Source: Vineibacter terrae (lineage in GTDB: Bacteria; Pseudomonadota; Alphaproteobacteria; Reyranellales; Reyranellaceae). From it: a stretch of DNA of 64,000 nt. The notes below the pieces were generated by a model. It searched no databases, had not been told where the DNA came from, and saw only the letters and a program-made list of their open reading frames with translations. The stretch lies in contig NZ_VDUZ01000046.1 in assembly GCF_008039615.1 (NCBI RefSeq), forward strand, positions 1-64,000, written 5' to 3'. Shown one piece after another: positions 26,911 through 36,289 of the stretch; position 1 is the first letter of the stretch, and each line of letters opens with the position of its first letter. Position numbers and translations under genes: made by a program.

Positions 26911-28676
26911 GCAGGCCTCAACCAGGAAGGCGCCCGAGCCCATGGCCGGGTCGCACACCTTCAGCTCCAGAATCTGCTTCGGGGTTGCGTCCGGCCCCAG
27001 GCGTGCAAAAGCCGGCTCCAGCGCGTGCTTCACGATCGGTGCCGTCAGGCTGCGCGGCGTGTAGTGGCTGCCGGTGCGCCGGCGCTCGTCCGTCGGCTGC
27101 AGGATGGGCGTGCCGGCGGGCGCGGTTTCATGGCGCGGCGAGCCGCGCTGGTCGACGATGCCGTCGAGCGCGGCCGCGAGGTCATCTACCGTCCCGGCGC
27201 TCTCGACCGGTTTGGCTTGGCTCGCTGTCAGCGAGCGCCCGGCAGTCTCCTTCAGGTGCTTGATCCGGTCCTTGCCCTTCTTCGCCCGTAGATCATCGAG
27301 GTCGACGAAGACCGGCGTGCGGTTGTTCTTGCCGGCCCGGATCGCCAGAACCCGGCCGGGCGCGGCCTCGACCGTGAAGCCCATCACCGTCTCGTAGACG
27401 GAGCCGATCTGCTCGACATCCAGCGTCCGGTATGAGAGGCGCACGCGCTCGGCGCCGCGCAGCTTCACGGTCATCAGCCCTTCGAGGATGCGCAGCAGGC
27501 AGCCGTCCGAGACGTTCAGGATGCGGGCCGGCGCGTCCCGGGTTGTGCGGCCTTCCAGGAAGGGGAATGCGTCGGGATCGAACAGCTTGCCGCCGCGTGC
27601 GCGGACGAAGCCGCTAGCGTGGCCCTGATGGATCAGCCGGAACAGGGCCAGCAGCCGGCCCCAGCCGCCGCGACGTTCGTCCATGGTGTCGGGGTTGAGC
27701 GCGGCATCCTCCGCCAGCCGGGCATAGAGGCCGCGCACCGAATAGCTGGTCTCGTAGATCTCCCGCGCCCTGCCATCGGATCGCGACGGCAGCAGATCGC
27801 GGTCCTCGGCATAAAGGATGAAGACCAGACGCATCAGGACCGTGAGCAGGCCCTCGTAGAGGTGATCGGGTCGGGTTGCCGCCAGCTCGTCCATGCCGGG
27901 CCGCTCGGCGTCGTTGAGGCCGCGCAGCAGCTCATGGAAGGCGCCCAGCACCTGTTCCGCCAGCGCCGTCGATACCGAAGCCTGAGCGTCGCGGCTGCGC
28001 TTGAGCAGGGCCGGCAGGCGGCGGTCGTCGGCGTCGGAGAACAGGCGGAAGGAATCAAGCAGCAGCTTCAGGCCGCCCAGCATCGGGCGCCCGGCGACCG
28101 TGCCCAACGGCCTGAGCGGAAAGGTTACATAGCCCGAGGTCTCGCCGCGCGGCGCATAGATCAGCCTGATGGCCCTGTCCGTCACCATCAGGCCGGCGAA
28201 CACGCCAGTGTCGCGCAACAGCCGCTCGAAGCGCTGATGCGGCGTCGCCTCCCAGCCATTGAGCGCGCCACGCGCATCCGGGTCGACGCCCACCGCCTCG
28301 ATCCGCACCAGGAGCTGCCAGCGCTGCTCGCCGCCACCGAGCTCGGCGACAGCCCAGGTCGGCTTTAACGTGGTGTCGTGCTCGGGAAGGGAGACGAAGA
28401 ACTCGGCGGGAATGGCCGGCCCGCCCGGCGCGCCGGCAACATGGGGCGCCACCCAGCCCAGCACCTGGGTCGCGAATTGCCACGGGTCGGGCAATGCCGG
28501 CTTGGAGGTGTCCGGATCGAGAAGCTCGGCGACCGCGCCGGTATCGATGGGCGTCTGCCGCAGCGGCGACAGGCCGAGCTCCTTGAGCAGGCCGGGCGCG
28601 GCGACAAGCCCGACCGGCTGGACATGATCGAGCCATTCGAGGTCAGGATCGCGATTCATGTCGAGGGGCATGGCGA

Positions 28677-31600
28677 TTATCCCGAAGCCGGCCAGAGATA
28701 GACGAGCCCGACCGGCTCCAGGCGATGGGCGCGCACCTTGTATGAGTCGCGCAGACGCCGCGGCTCGTCGCGCAGCTCGCGGTCCAGGCGGCCCAGGCGT
28801 GCCTCCCAATGCCGCCGGTCCGCCTCGCGCTCGCGCCGCTCTTCCGGCACGAGATCGAGGGCGTACTGATCCGGATCGAAGTCCTTGGCGGCCTTGGCGA
28901 TCCGCGATCGCTGCCGTTCGAGGAGATCGGACAGGGATCGCGCCTCATCCTCGCCACGCTTGGAGAGCTGGGCGCCGACGGCCGTGAGCCGCTCGGCGGC
29001 AATCCGCTCGAGCGTGGGGACAAGGTCGGCAATATCCCGGACAACGAGGGCCTGGATGCGCGCGACAGCGGCGCCCGGCGCTTCCCGGGCCTCGCGCAGC
29101 GCGTCTTCAAGCTGATTCAGGGTCTTTTCCTCGCCACTGTCGCCCAACGGTCGCAGCGGCTTGCGGTCACGCTCCGCCTCCGACCAGACCGCGGCGACGG
29201 GGATCACCTCCTCATGCAGGCGTGCGGCGCCGGCGCCGTAGACGGCGAGGCGGCCCATCAGCACGACACGCGGCTGCGCTCCCGGCCCGACGATGACAGA
29301 CACGCGCGATAGTTTCGACTGGAAGCCCTGACTCAGGAACCGTGACAGCAGCCGCCGGATGAGCCGGTGCTCGAGGTGCACTTGCACCACATCGGTGGCA
29401 TCACGGCCATCGGCCAGGACCGGTGGCTCGAAGGCGATCGCGCGCAGGGGCGCATCGCGTCGCCAGTCGCCGAGGCGCTCGCCCCGCTTGCGTGGACGGA
29501 CCCGCAGGTCATCGAAAGTGTCACCCCAGCCGGCATCCCTGGCAAAAGCGGGATGGGCAGGGTCGAGCCGCCAAGTCTCGATCTTGCCCACCGGGTCACC
29601 TCGTGCGCTGTCGAGGGCGAGCCCCACGCGCGACAGGGCAGCCGCGGCGACGCGCTGCAGGTCGTCCGGATCGACGCCGACCCGCTCGCGCGAGCGTTCG
29701 AGCGCGCGCCGCAAATCGTCTTGCTCCTTCAGCAGCCGTTCGTGCCGGGCGCGCTCCTCGTCATCCATCTCGGCGCGGGCACGCGCCAGGCGCTCCGCAT
29801 CGTTCTCTTGAGATATCGCGCGCGCGATCGCCGCGCCCTGGCCACGGCCGATCCCGCCCTCGGCCAGGCGCCTCGCGATGCGATCCTCGATCACCTTGCC
29901 GGCGGATCCGAGCTGCTCGCGGATGGTTTCCGTTTTGCGCACCAGCGCTTCCAGCACGATGTCGGCTTCGCGCTGCTCGTAATGGAAATAGCGGCAGAAG
30001 ACCTGCTTCGCAGGCTGGAGCTTGCGGTCGATACGGCCGTTGCGCTGCTCAAGGCGCGAGGGATTCCACGGCAGGTCCAGATGCACGAGGTCGGCGCACC
30101 AGGCCTGGAGATTGATGCCTTCCCGCGCCGCGTCCGTGCAGATCAGGATGCGCAGAGGCTCGATGTCGGGGTCGGCATTGAAGGCGCGCTTGACCTCCTC
30201 GCGCCGGTCCGGTCCGGTCGCGCCGGTGAAGACGCCGATGCGATCGTCGGCGCGGTCGGTATCGGCCAGGGCCTCGCGCAGGCGGCGCTCCAGCCAGCGC
30301 CGCGTATCCTCGTATTCGGTGAAAACGATGAGGCGTCGACGGTTCCATGCCGATCCGGCCAGCAGGTTCGCCTTGATCCAGGCCACCAGCCAATCCACCC
30401 GGGCATCCGGTCGGGAGGCGTGCCGCTCGGCCAGCGCCAGCATCGCCTCGACAGCAGCCAACTCGGCGCGCAGGTCATCCGCGGCCGCATCGGCAACGCC
30501 CAGCGCCGTGGCCGCTTCGGCTGTCGCGTCGTCGTCGGCGTCGATGGCGGTCTCGGCAATCTGATCCTCCAGGCCGAGCTCGGCGCTGTCGTCGCTGGTC
30601 GGCCCTTCCACGAAGGCCTGCGCCGCAGCCGCAACCCGGGCAGCGTTCTCGCCTTCGATCACCCGTAGCAAGGTGGCGCGGTGAACTTTCAAGGTCCGCG
30701 CGAATGCCGCGACGGATGAGAGAAGCCGCTGCTGAAGCCCGACAAAGGCAAGCTTTGCCATCGAAGCCTTGTGAGCGGGCAGGCCGGCGATGCGCTTCAT
30801 GCGCAGCACGCCATAATCGGCGAGCCGGCGCGCGAGATCCAGCTCGGGGGCATCCTCGGGCAGGCCGGCTATCGGGATCGGCTCGACGATCCGCTCGGGA
30901 AAGGCCTCGCCGAGACGCCGCAGATCCGCCTTCAGGCGCCGCACCATGACGGGCTCGAGGTCGCGCGGCCGAACCTCGACGCCGCGGGTGAAGCGCTGCG
31001 GGTCGAGCATCTCCAGCAGGGCCGAGAAGCTGTTGGAATGACCGTTGTGCGGAGTCGCCGTCAGGAAGAGGCGATGCTCGAAGCGCTCGGCAAGCTCCCG
31101 CACCGCCTTGGTGAGCTGGCTGGAGACGGCGTAGCGCACCCCCGCGGAGGGTGCCGCGTGGTGGGCCTCGTCGAGAATGAACAGGGCCCGGGCGCGAAAC
31201 TCGCCCAGCGCATCGCGCAGCCCGGCAGCGTAGACCTCGTCGGCCAGCAGGCGGTGCGAGACGATGAACCGGGACCCGGTCGCCCACGGGTTCACCGAGA
31301 AGCCGCGCAGACGGCGCAGCTCGCCGATGCGTTCCCTGTCGATGATGTCGAACGACAGGCCGAACTTGGCTTCGAGCTCATCCCGCCACTGGACCGTCAT
31401 CGATGGCGGAGCGGCGATGACAATGAAATCGATGCGCCGCCGCAGCAGCAGCTCGCGCGCGACGAGCCCGGCCTCGATCGTCTTGCCAAGGCCGACATCA
31501 TCGGCGATCAGCAAGTTGACCCGCGGCAGCCGCAATGCCTTGCGCAGCGGCAGGAGCTGGTAGGCATCGAGCCGGATGCCGGCACGGAACGGCGCTTGCA

Positions 31601-31928
31601 GCAGATCGCGGTCGGCGGCCGTGGCCGACCGCCACCGGATCGCGCGCAGGTGCGCCGCCAGGACCTCGGCGCGATCGGGCAGGCCGTGGCCGACATGCCG
31701 CCAGCCGTCCTCGTCGAGCACGGCCTTGCCGATCTCCGCGTCCCAGAGCACCTCCAGCCGCTCGCCCTGGGCGTCATCGGAAATGCAGGAGAGGCTGAGG
31801 GTCTGCAGATCGTTCGGCTCACCATTCAACGACTCGACCAGCCAGTGACGTCCTCGAAGCTCAACAAAGCTGCCTGGTTCGATCGGCATCGCACGACGCT
31901 GCGGTTGGTTGACGACATTCAGTTGCAT
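28677..31928 (-). CDS. drmD: DISARM SNF2-like helicase DrmD
   Basis: Class 1 DISARM signature component, a SNF2/HepA-type DNA translocase of 1083 residues from ATG at 31928. Helicase motifs are complete: Walker A DDVGLGKT at 143-150, DEAHH at 253-257, motif III FLTATPHNGHSNSF, motif IV RRLIVFTEYEDTRRW, motif V DAAREGINLQ and motif VI PSRLEQRNGRIDR near 625. The C-terminal third is charged and coiled-coil-like. A second start at 31889 (MPIEPGSFVELRGRHW) is plausible because neither has a clear ribosome site. It is the first gene of the leftward DISARM set and lies 56 bp after sppA on the same strand. The protein appears intact. Confidence 0.92.
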   Translation of the reverse strand: MQLNVVNQPQRRAMPIEPGSFVELRGRHWLVESLNGEPNDLQTLSLSCISDDAQGERLEVLWDAEIGKAVLDEDGWRHVGHGLPDRAEVLAAHLRAIRWRSATAADRDLLQAPFRAGIRLDAYQLLPLRKALRLPRVNLLIADDVGLGKTIEAGLVARELLLRRRIDFIVIAAPPSMTVQWRDELEAKFGLSFDIIDRERIGELRRLRGFSVNPWATGSRFIVSHRLLADEVYAAGLRDALGEFRARALFILDEAHHAAPSAGVRYAVSSQLTKAVRELAERFEHRLFLTATPHNGHSNSFSALLEMLDPQRFTRGVEVRPRDLEPVMVRRLKADLRRLGEAFPERIVEPIPIAGLPEDAPELDLARRLADYGVLRMKRIAGLPAHKASMAKLAFVGLQQRLLSSVAAFARTLKVHRATLLRVIEGENAARVAAAAQAFVEGPTSDDSAELGLEDQIAETAIDADDDATAEAATALGVADAAADDLRAELAAVEAMLALAERHASRPDARVDWLVAWIKANLLAGSAWNRRRLIVFTEYEDTRRWLERRLREALADTDRADDRIGVFTGATGPDRREEVKRAFNADPDIEPLRILICTDAAREGINLQAWCADLVHLDLPWNPSRLEQRNGRIDRKLQPAKQVFCRYFHYEQREADIVLEALVRKTETIREQLGSAGKVIEDRIARRLAEGGIGRGQGAAIARAISQENDAERLARARAEMDDEERARHERLLKEQDDLRRALERSRERVGVDPDDLQRVAAAALSRVGLALDSARGDPVGKIETWRLDPAHPAFARDAGWGDTFDDLRVRPRKRGERLGDWRRDAPLRAIAFEPPVLADGRDATDVVQVHLEHRLIRRLLSRFLSQGFQSKLSRVSVIVGPGAQPRVVLMGRLAVYGAGAARLHEEVIPVAAVWSEAERDRKPLRPLGDSGEEKTLNQLEDALREAREAPGAAVARIQALVVRDIADLVPTLERIAAERLTAVGAQLSKRGEDEARSLSDLLERQRSRIAKAAKDFDPDQYALDLVPEERREREADRRHWEARLGRLDRELRDEPRRLRDSYKVRAHRLEPVGLVYLWPASG

Positions 31929-31984
31929 GCTTGAAGTACCAGAACATGCACGAATATGACAATTAATTTTCGCGGCGTGGTTGA

Positions 31985-33757
31985 CTATCGCCATAGCGGC
32001 GGCAGCGGCGGCAGGCGCATGGTGTCGGCGTGCCAGTACAGGCCGAGCGCGTTCAGTCGCCGCGCCAGCGCCCGCGTCGTGGCGCCGGCATCCGTGGCGG
32101 CCATGATCTCGGGCGGCTTGCGGCCGCCGCCAAACACCAGCTCGAGCAGCCGCTCGATGGGCTCCTTCTCGGCCGGGTAGCGGCGGATCTGCACCTCCTG
32201 CGCAGCGTCGATGCCGGCCCGCGTCCTGGCCAGCTCGATGGCGCGGGTCAGCCCGCCGATCTCGTCGACCAGGCCGGCGGCCTTGGCTTGCGTGCCGGTG
32301 AAGACGCGGCCGCGCGCGGCGCGATCCAGGCGGGCCGGCTCGAGCTTGCGCGCGGCGCTCACCTTGGCCGTGAAGTCGGCATAGATGCGGTCGAGCTGGC
32401 GCTCGAGCAGGGCCTGCTGCTGCGGCGTGAAGCCGTGCAGCGGCGAGCTCATGGTGGCGTTGGCGCCGGTCGTCAGCGTCTCGACCTTGATGCCCAGCAT
32501 GTCGAGCAGATCGCTCACCACGGGCTTGATCGAGAAGACGCCGATCGACCCGGTGATGCTGCCGGGATGGGCGACGATCGCGTCGGCCGGCAGGGCCGCG
32601 AAGTAGCCGCCGGACGCCGCCACGTCGCCGACCGAGACGATCACGGGCTTGCCGCCTGCCTTGGCACGCTCCAGCGCCCGGCGCAGCGTGTCGGATGCGA
32701 CATAGCCGCCGCCCGGCGAATCGATGCGCACGACCAGCGCCTTGACGTCCTTGTCGCGCGCCGCCGCCGCGATCGCCGCCACGATGCGGTCGACGGCGAG
32801 CAGGGAGCCTTCCTGCAGCGGGTTGTCGTCGGGGGCCTCCGAGACGATCGTGCCCGAGGCGACGATCAGGGCGATCGTGTCGCCCGCGGGCGCCGCCTTC
32901 TCGAGCGCGGCGTAGTCGTCGATCGCGAACAGGTCGGCGTTCGTGCCGGCCTGCAGCAGGGCCTCCACCTTGGCCTCGTCGCCGTACAGGATCTTGTCGA
33001 TCAGCCTGGCCTGCAGCGCCTCCTGGGCCGAGAGCGGGGCGCGGTCGATGAGGCTGCGCACATCGCCCGCGGCGATCTTGCGCGCGGTCGCGATGTCGGC
33101 CGTCACCAGCCCGTACAGGCCGTCCATGAGCTGCTGCAGGTTCTCGCGCTGCGGCGCCGTCATGGCGGCTTCGGTGAAGCTGTTGGGTGCCGTCTTGTAT
33201 TCCAGGCGGCGGCCGCCTTCGAAGCGCACGCCGACCCGGTCCAGCGCCCCCTTCAGGAACGGCACCTGGGCGGCCAGGCCGACGACCCCGAAATCGCCGG
33301 TCGGCTGCACCCAGATCTTATCGAAGGCGGTGGCGAGGTAGTAGTTCTGCAGGCCGCCGGCCCCCTCGTCGAAGGTCTCGGCGAAGGCGATCGCGAACTT
33401 GCCCGAAGCGCGGAACGCGGCAATGGCATCGCGCAGCTCCTGCACCGAGGCGATGCCGGGGCCGTCGTCGCCCAGGGTCGCGACCAGGCCGGCGACTCGC
33501 GAATCCTTGGCGGCGTGCTGCAGCAGGGCGACGGTCTGCGACAGGCTCGGCTGCTGCCGGCCGAACAGCTTCAGATCGAGCCCGCCGCTGCTGGCGGTCT
33601 CCTGCGGCAGCTTGCGCCAGTCGATCTGCAGCACGATGCGTTCCGGCGGCGTCGGCCGCCCGGAGCCGGCCATCGAGGCCAGAAGGATCAAGCCGCCGAT
33701 GCCCAGCAGCGTGAAGAAGCCGATCACGGCCAGCAGCCCGACCACGAAGCGCCGCAT
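31985..33757 (-). CDS. sppA: signal peptide peptidase SppA, 67-kDa type
   Basis: Membrane-bound S49 serine protease that degrades cleaved signal peptides in the periplasm. At 590 residues it is the long, tandem-domain type. An N-terminal anchor spans about residues 5-30. The catalytic Lys candidate is K188 in RRLEYKTAPNSF and the Ser is S382 in VGDVAASGGYFAALPAD, followed by HPGSITGSIGVFSIKP. Both domains (about 80-270 and 295-500) are present. It lies 41 bp downstream of the permease gene on the same strand and upstream of drmD, so it marks the right edge of the defence island. It is probably a core chromosomal gene. Confidence 0.93.
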   Translation of the reverse strand: MRRFVVGLLAVIGFFTLLGIGGLILLASMAGSGRPTPPERIVLQIDWRKLPQETASSGGLDLKLFGRQQPSLSQTVALLQHAAKDSRVAGLVATLGDDGPGIASVQELRDAIAAFRASGKFAIAFAETFDEGAGGLQNYYLATAFDKIWVQPTGDFGVVGLAAQVPFLKGALDRVGVRFEGGRRLEYKTAPNSFTEAAMTAPQRENLQQLMDGLYGLVTADIATARKIAAGDVRSLIDRAPLSAQEALQARLIDKILYGDEAKVEALLQAGTNADLFAIDDYAALEKAAPAGDTIALIVASGTIVSEAPDDNPLQEGSLLAVDRIVAAIAAAARDKDVKALVVRIDSPGGGYVASDTLRRALERAKAGGKPVIVSVGDVAASGGYFAALPADAIVAHPGSITGSIGVFSIKPVVSDLLDMLGIKVETLTTGANATMSSPLHGFTPQQQALLERQLDRIYADFTAKVSAARKLEPARLDRAARGRVFTGTQAKAAGLVDEIGGLTRAIELARTRAGIDAAQEVQIRRYPAEKEPIERLLELVFGGGRKPPEIMAATDAGATTRALARRLNALGLYWHADTMRLPPLPPLWR

Positions 33758-33798
33758 ATGTCAGTCTCCTCTGCTCATTGCCGGGACGGCCGCCTGAG

Positions 33799-34731
33799 TC
33801 ATCGCCGTTCGGCGCGCGGATCGAGCGCGTCCTGGAGCCCGTCGCCCACGAAGTTGAAGGCGATCACGGCGATGAAGATCAGCAGGCCCGGCCATAGCGC
33901 CAGCAGGGGCGCGTTCCAGATCAGCTCCTGGGCGCCGGTCAGCATGTTGCCCCAGCTGGCATGCGGCGGCTGCACGCCCAGTCCCAGGAAGCTCAGCACC
34001 GATTCGAAGAGCACGATGTTGCCGACCGACAGCGTGGTGGCCACCACGATCGGCGAGGCGGCGTTGGGCAGGATATGGCGCAGCATCAGGCGCAGCGGCG
34101 AGGCGCCGAGCGCGGTGGCCGCGCGCACGAAGTCGCGGGCCTTCAGCGACAGGGTCTCGGCCCGCACCAGGCGCGCCACCGTCGTCCAGCCGGTCAGCGC
34201 CACGATGATGATGATGCGGTAGAGCGACAGCAGGTCGGACTGGGCGACGCTCTCCGACACGCCCAGCTTGCGCACGTCGACGGCGGCCAGCACGATCAGC
34301 AGCGGCAGCAGGGGCAGCGCGATGACGCTGTCGGTCAGCCGCATCAGGATCGAATCGAGCCGTCCGCCGATGAAGCCGGCCAGCACGCCGACCAGGGCGC
34401 CGATGAGCGCCGACAGCAGCGCCGCGACCACGGCCACCAGCAGCGAGATCCGCCCGCCGTCGAGCAGGCGCTGGAACACGTCGCGGCCGACATCGTCGGT
34501 GCCCAGCCAGTAGCGCGCCGAGGGCGGCTCGAAGCGGGCCAGCAGATCGGTGAGGGTGGGATCGATGCCGCGCCACTGGGCGATCCAGGGGCCCGCCAGC
34601 GCCAGCGCCGCCAGCAGCCCCAGCAGCACCAGCGACGCCAGCGCCAGCCTGTGGCTGCAGAAGCGCTGCCAGGCCCGGCCGGCGGGCGTGCGGGCGCCGG
34701 CGATCGCGATGATGTCGGCCCGCGCCGTCAC
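33799..34731 (-). CDS. ABC transporter permease, DppC-type (peptide/nickel family)
   Basis: Inner-membrane subunit of a family-5 peptide, opine or nickel importer; 310 residues with an N-terminal span, about five further spans and the ATPase-coupling loop (ARDFVRAATALGASPLRLMLRHILPNA). The N-terminal RYWLGTDDVGRDVFQRLLDGG segment is typical of DppC. The start is GTG at 34731, overlapping the stop of the DppB-type gene by 4 bp; a longer frame opening at 35268 would overlay that gene. No ATPase gene follows: next is sppA. The solute-binding protein at 40846-42522 on the same strand may be the partner but lies about 5 kb away. Confidence 0.9.
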   Translation of the reverse strand: MTARADIIAIAGARTPAGRAWQRFCSHRLALASLVLLGLLAALALAGPWIAQWRGIDPTLTDLLARFEPPSARYWLGTDDVGRDVFQRLLDGGRISLLVAVVAALLSALIGALVGVLAGFIGGRLDSILMRLTDSVIALPLLPLLIVLAAVDVRKLGVSESVAQSDLLSLYRIIIIVALTGWTTVARLVRAETLSLKARDFVRAATALGASPLRLMLRHILPNAASPIVVATTLSVGNIVLFESVLSFLGLGVQPPHASWGNMLTGAQELIWNAPLLALWPGLLIFIAVIAFNFVGDGLQDALDPRAERR

Positions 34732-35678
34732 GTGCCGGTCCCCAGCCGCACGCGCGGATCGAGCCAGGCGTAGCCGAGATCGGCCAGCAGGCTGCCGACG
34801 AGGGTGGCGGCGGTGGCCAGCAGCAGGCCGACCAGGGCGAGGTTGTAGTCGTTGCCCATGATGGCGTCGTAGATCGACTTGCCCATGCCCGGCCGCGCGA
34901 ACATGGTCTCGGTGATCAGGGCGCCGGAGAACAGGCCGCCGAACGACAGGGCCAGCACGGTCAGCGTCGGCGCCAGCGCGCCGCGCAGCGCATGGCGGCG
35001 GATCACGTCGCGTTCGGACAGTCCCTTGGCGCGCGCCGTGCGGATATGGTCCTGGCGCAGGACCTCGATCGTGGCGGCGCGCACGAAGCGCGTGTAGTGC
35101 CCGACATTGGTCAGCACCAGCACCGCCAGCGGCATCACCAGGTGCCGCGCGCGCTCCAGCACGCCGTCGCCGACGCCGCTGGCGGGCAGCCAGCCCAGCA
35201 GCACCGCGAACAGAATGATCAGCAGCAGCGCCAGCCAGAAGGGCGGCACCGAGATGCCCGCGAAGCACAGCAGGTTCACGCCGTAGTCGGCGGCCGAGCG
35301 CGGCCGGCGCGCTGCGAACATGCCGGCCGGCAGGGCGATCGCGGCCGAGATCAGCAGCGCCAGGCCCATCAGCAGCAAGGTGTCGCCCAGCCGCGGCAGC
35401 AGCACCTCCAGCACCGGCTGCGTGAAGGAGCGGGAGTAGCCGAGGTCGCCGCCCAGCGCGGCGCCGAGCCAGCTCAGATAGCGGTCCCAGATCGGCCGGT
35501 CCAACCCGTAGAGCGCGCGCAGGCGGGCGGCGTCCTCGGTGGTCATCTTGGGATCACCGGAGATCATGAGGTCCACCGGGTCACCCGGCATCAGGCCGAT
35601 CAGGGCGAAGACCACCGCGCTCATCAGCAGCAGCACGACCAGCATCTCGGCGATCCGGCCGACGAGGTATCGCGTCAT
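34728..35678 (-). CDS. ABC transporter permease, DppB-type (peptide/nickel family)
   Basis: First permease of the pair, 316 residues with six predicted spans. It has the DppB features: an N-terminal span with VVFALIGLMPGDPVDLMISGD, then the periplasmic LRALYGLDRPIWDRYLSWLGAALGGDLGYS, and the coupling loop EVLRQDHIRTARAKGLSERDVIRRHALRGALAPT. It overlaps the DppC gene. The region upstream holds a lac-operator-like sequence 46 bp before the start and a family P repeat farther out. The substrate cannot be inferred; peptides or opines are usual for the family. Confidence 0.9.
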   Translation of the reverse strand: MTRYLVGRIAEMLVVLLLMSAVVFALIGLMPGDPVDLMISGDPKMTTEDAARLRALYGLDRPIWDRYLSWLGAALGGDLGYSRSFTQPVLEVLLPRLGDTLLLMGLALLISAAIALPAGMFAARRPRSAADYGVNLLCFAGISVPPFWLALLLIILFAVLLGWLPASGVGDGVLERARHLVMPLAVLVLTNVGHYTRFVRAATIEVLRQDHIRTARAKGLSERDVIRRHALRGALAPTLTVLALSFGGLFSGALITETMFARPGMGKSIYDAIMGNDYNLALVGLLLATAATLVGSLLADLGYAWLDPRVRLGTGT

Positions 35679-35724
35679 GCCGGCACTATAAGGCGCCGGC
35701 GCCGGCCGCGGGAGCCCGAGTGGA

Positions 35725-35740
35725 TTGTGAGCGATAACAA
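35725..35740. promoter_or_regulatory. lac-operator-like sequence upstream of the dpp-type genes
   Basis: TTGTGAGCGATAACAA differs from the E. coli lac operator core TTGTGAGCGGATAACAA by loss of one G. It lies 46 bp upstream of the DppB-type start. No LacI-family regulator gene is present in the window, so this may be coincidence or a site for a distant regulator. Confidence 0.3.
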
Positions 35741-35903
35741 AGGATTACCGAATCATGCCCGGTGAAACCCGTGACGCAAACGTCGGAAACTACGAAAACG
35801 CATCGGTCGATCCCCGTTGGCTGGCGCCGCACGGCCGCGTGGTCGGCGTCATGGCATGCATTCAGATGGCCAGTATATTATATTCTCGCTGAAAGAACAA
35901 TCA

Positions 35904-35992
35904 CTGTCATCCCGAGCGTAGCGAGGGATCTCCTGCGAAAGGCGCACGGTGCGCCATTCGCAGGAGATCCCTCGCTACGCTCGGGATGACAG
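35904..35992. repeat. palindromic repeat family P, copy D (best preserved)
   Basis: Arms at 35904-35939 and 35957-35992 are perfect 36-bp inverted repeats. The 17-nt centre contains a further perfect small palindrome, GGCGCAC-G-GTGCGCC, so the whole 89 bp can fold into one nearly unbroken hairpin. I use it as the reference copy. Confidence 0.95.
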
Positions 35993-36289
35993 GATGGGCC
36001 CGGGGCTACCGTAACCCTGGCCAAGCAGGCGACACGCCGATGTCCGCCTCTCGCGCGCATCGCGCATCTCAGCCATCACATCATTCTGGGTGATTTCCGG
36101 TCGATGATCCAGGGCATGGCGACGTGGAGTCTTGCTCGTCGAAGCTTCGGCACGGGAAAGGAGGGTGGCCAATCTCAGCGTGCGAAACGTCGCAGGCCTC
36201 AAGCTTGACCAGCCGCCGTGCGGTCCCGCACGCTCGATATCAATCAAGACGACGCATCCACGGGTGATGTCCAGGAGGGAAGAGCGAGA

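Larger units (their letters stand above)
26746..28671 (-). pseudogene. drmMI: DISARM class 1 adenine methyltransferase DrmMI, truncated after motif I
   Basis: In class 1 DISARM this N6-adenine methyltransferase marks host DNA as self. The reading frame (641 residues from ATG at 28671, 5 bp after the drmD stop) has the large N-terminal region, the GSHYTPRSLT motif before the methyltransferase fold, and SAM motif I DPAMGSGAFLVEA at about 574-586. Some five residues later the sequence stops looking like a methyltransferase; the final 55 or so residues are Ser/Arg/Lys-rich and run through the XRE promoter. The catalytic NPPY motif and target-recognition part are missing, so the product should be inactive. 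A fragment of the missing C-terminus seems to remain out of frame. An assembly error cannot be excluded. Confidence 0.8.
35679..36289. other. divergent intergenic region between dpp-type and tct genes
   Basis: No credible gene in 611 bp. It holds the lac-operator-like site (35725), an AT-rich patch with TATATTATATTCTC at 35873-35886 that could contain a promoter, and family P copy D. Reading frames across it arise from the repeat. Confidence 0.6.

Noticed and set aside
19587-31994. DISARM island as a prophage or integrative element with attachment sites
   Set aside because: No integrase, tRNA gene or flanking direct repeat is visible; the repeats at its left edge are common all over the window.
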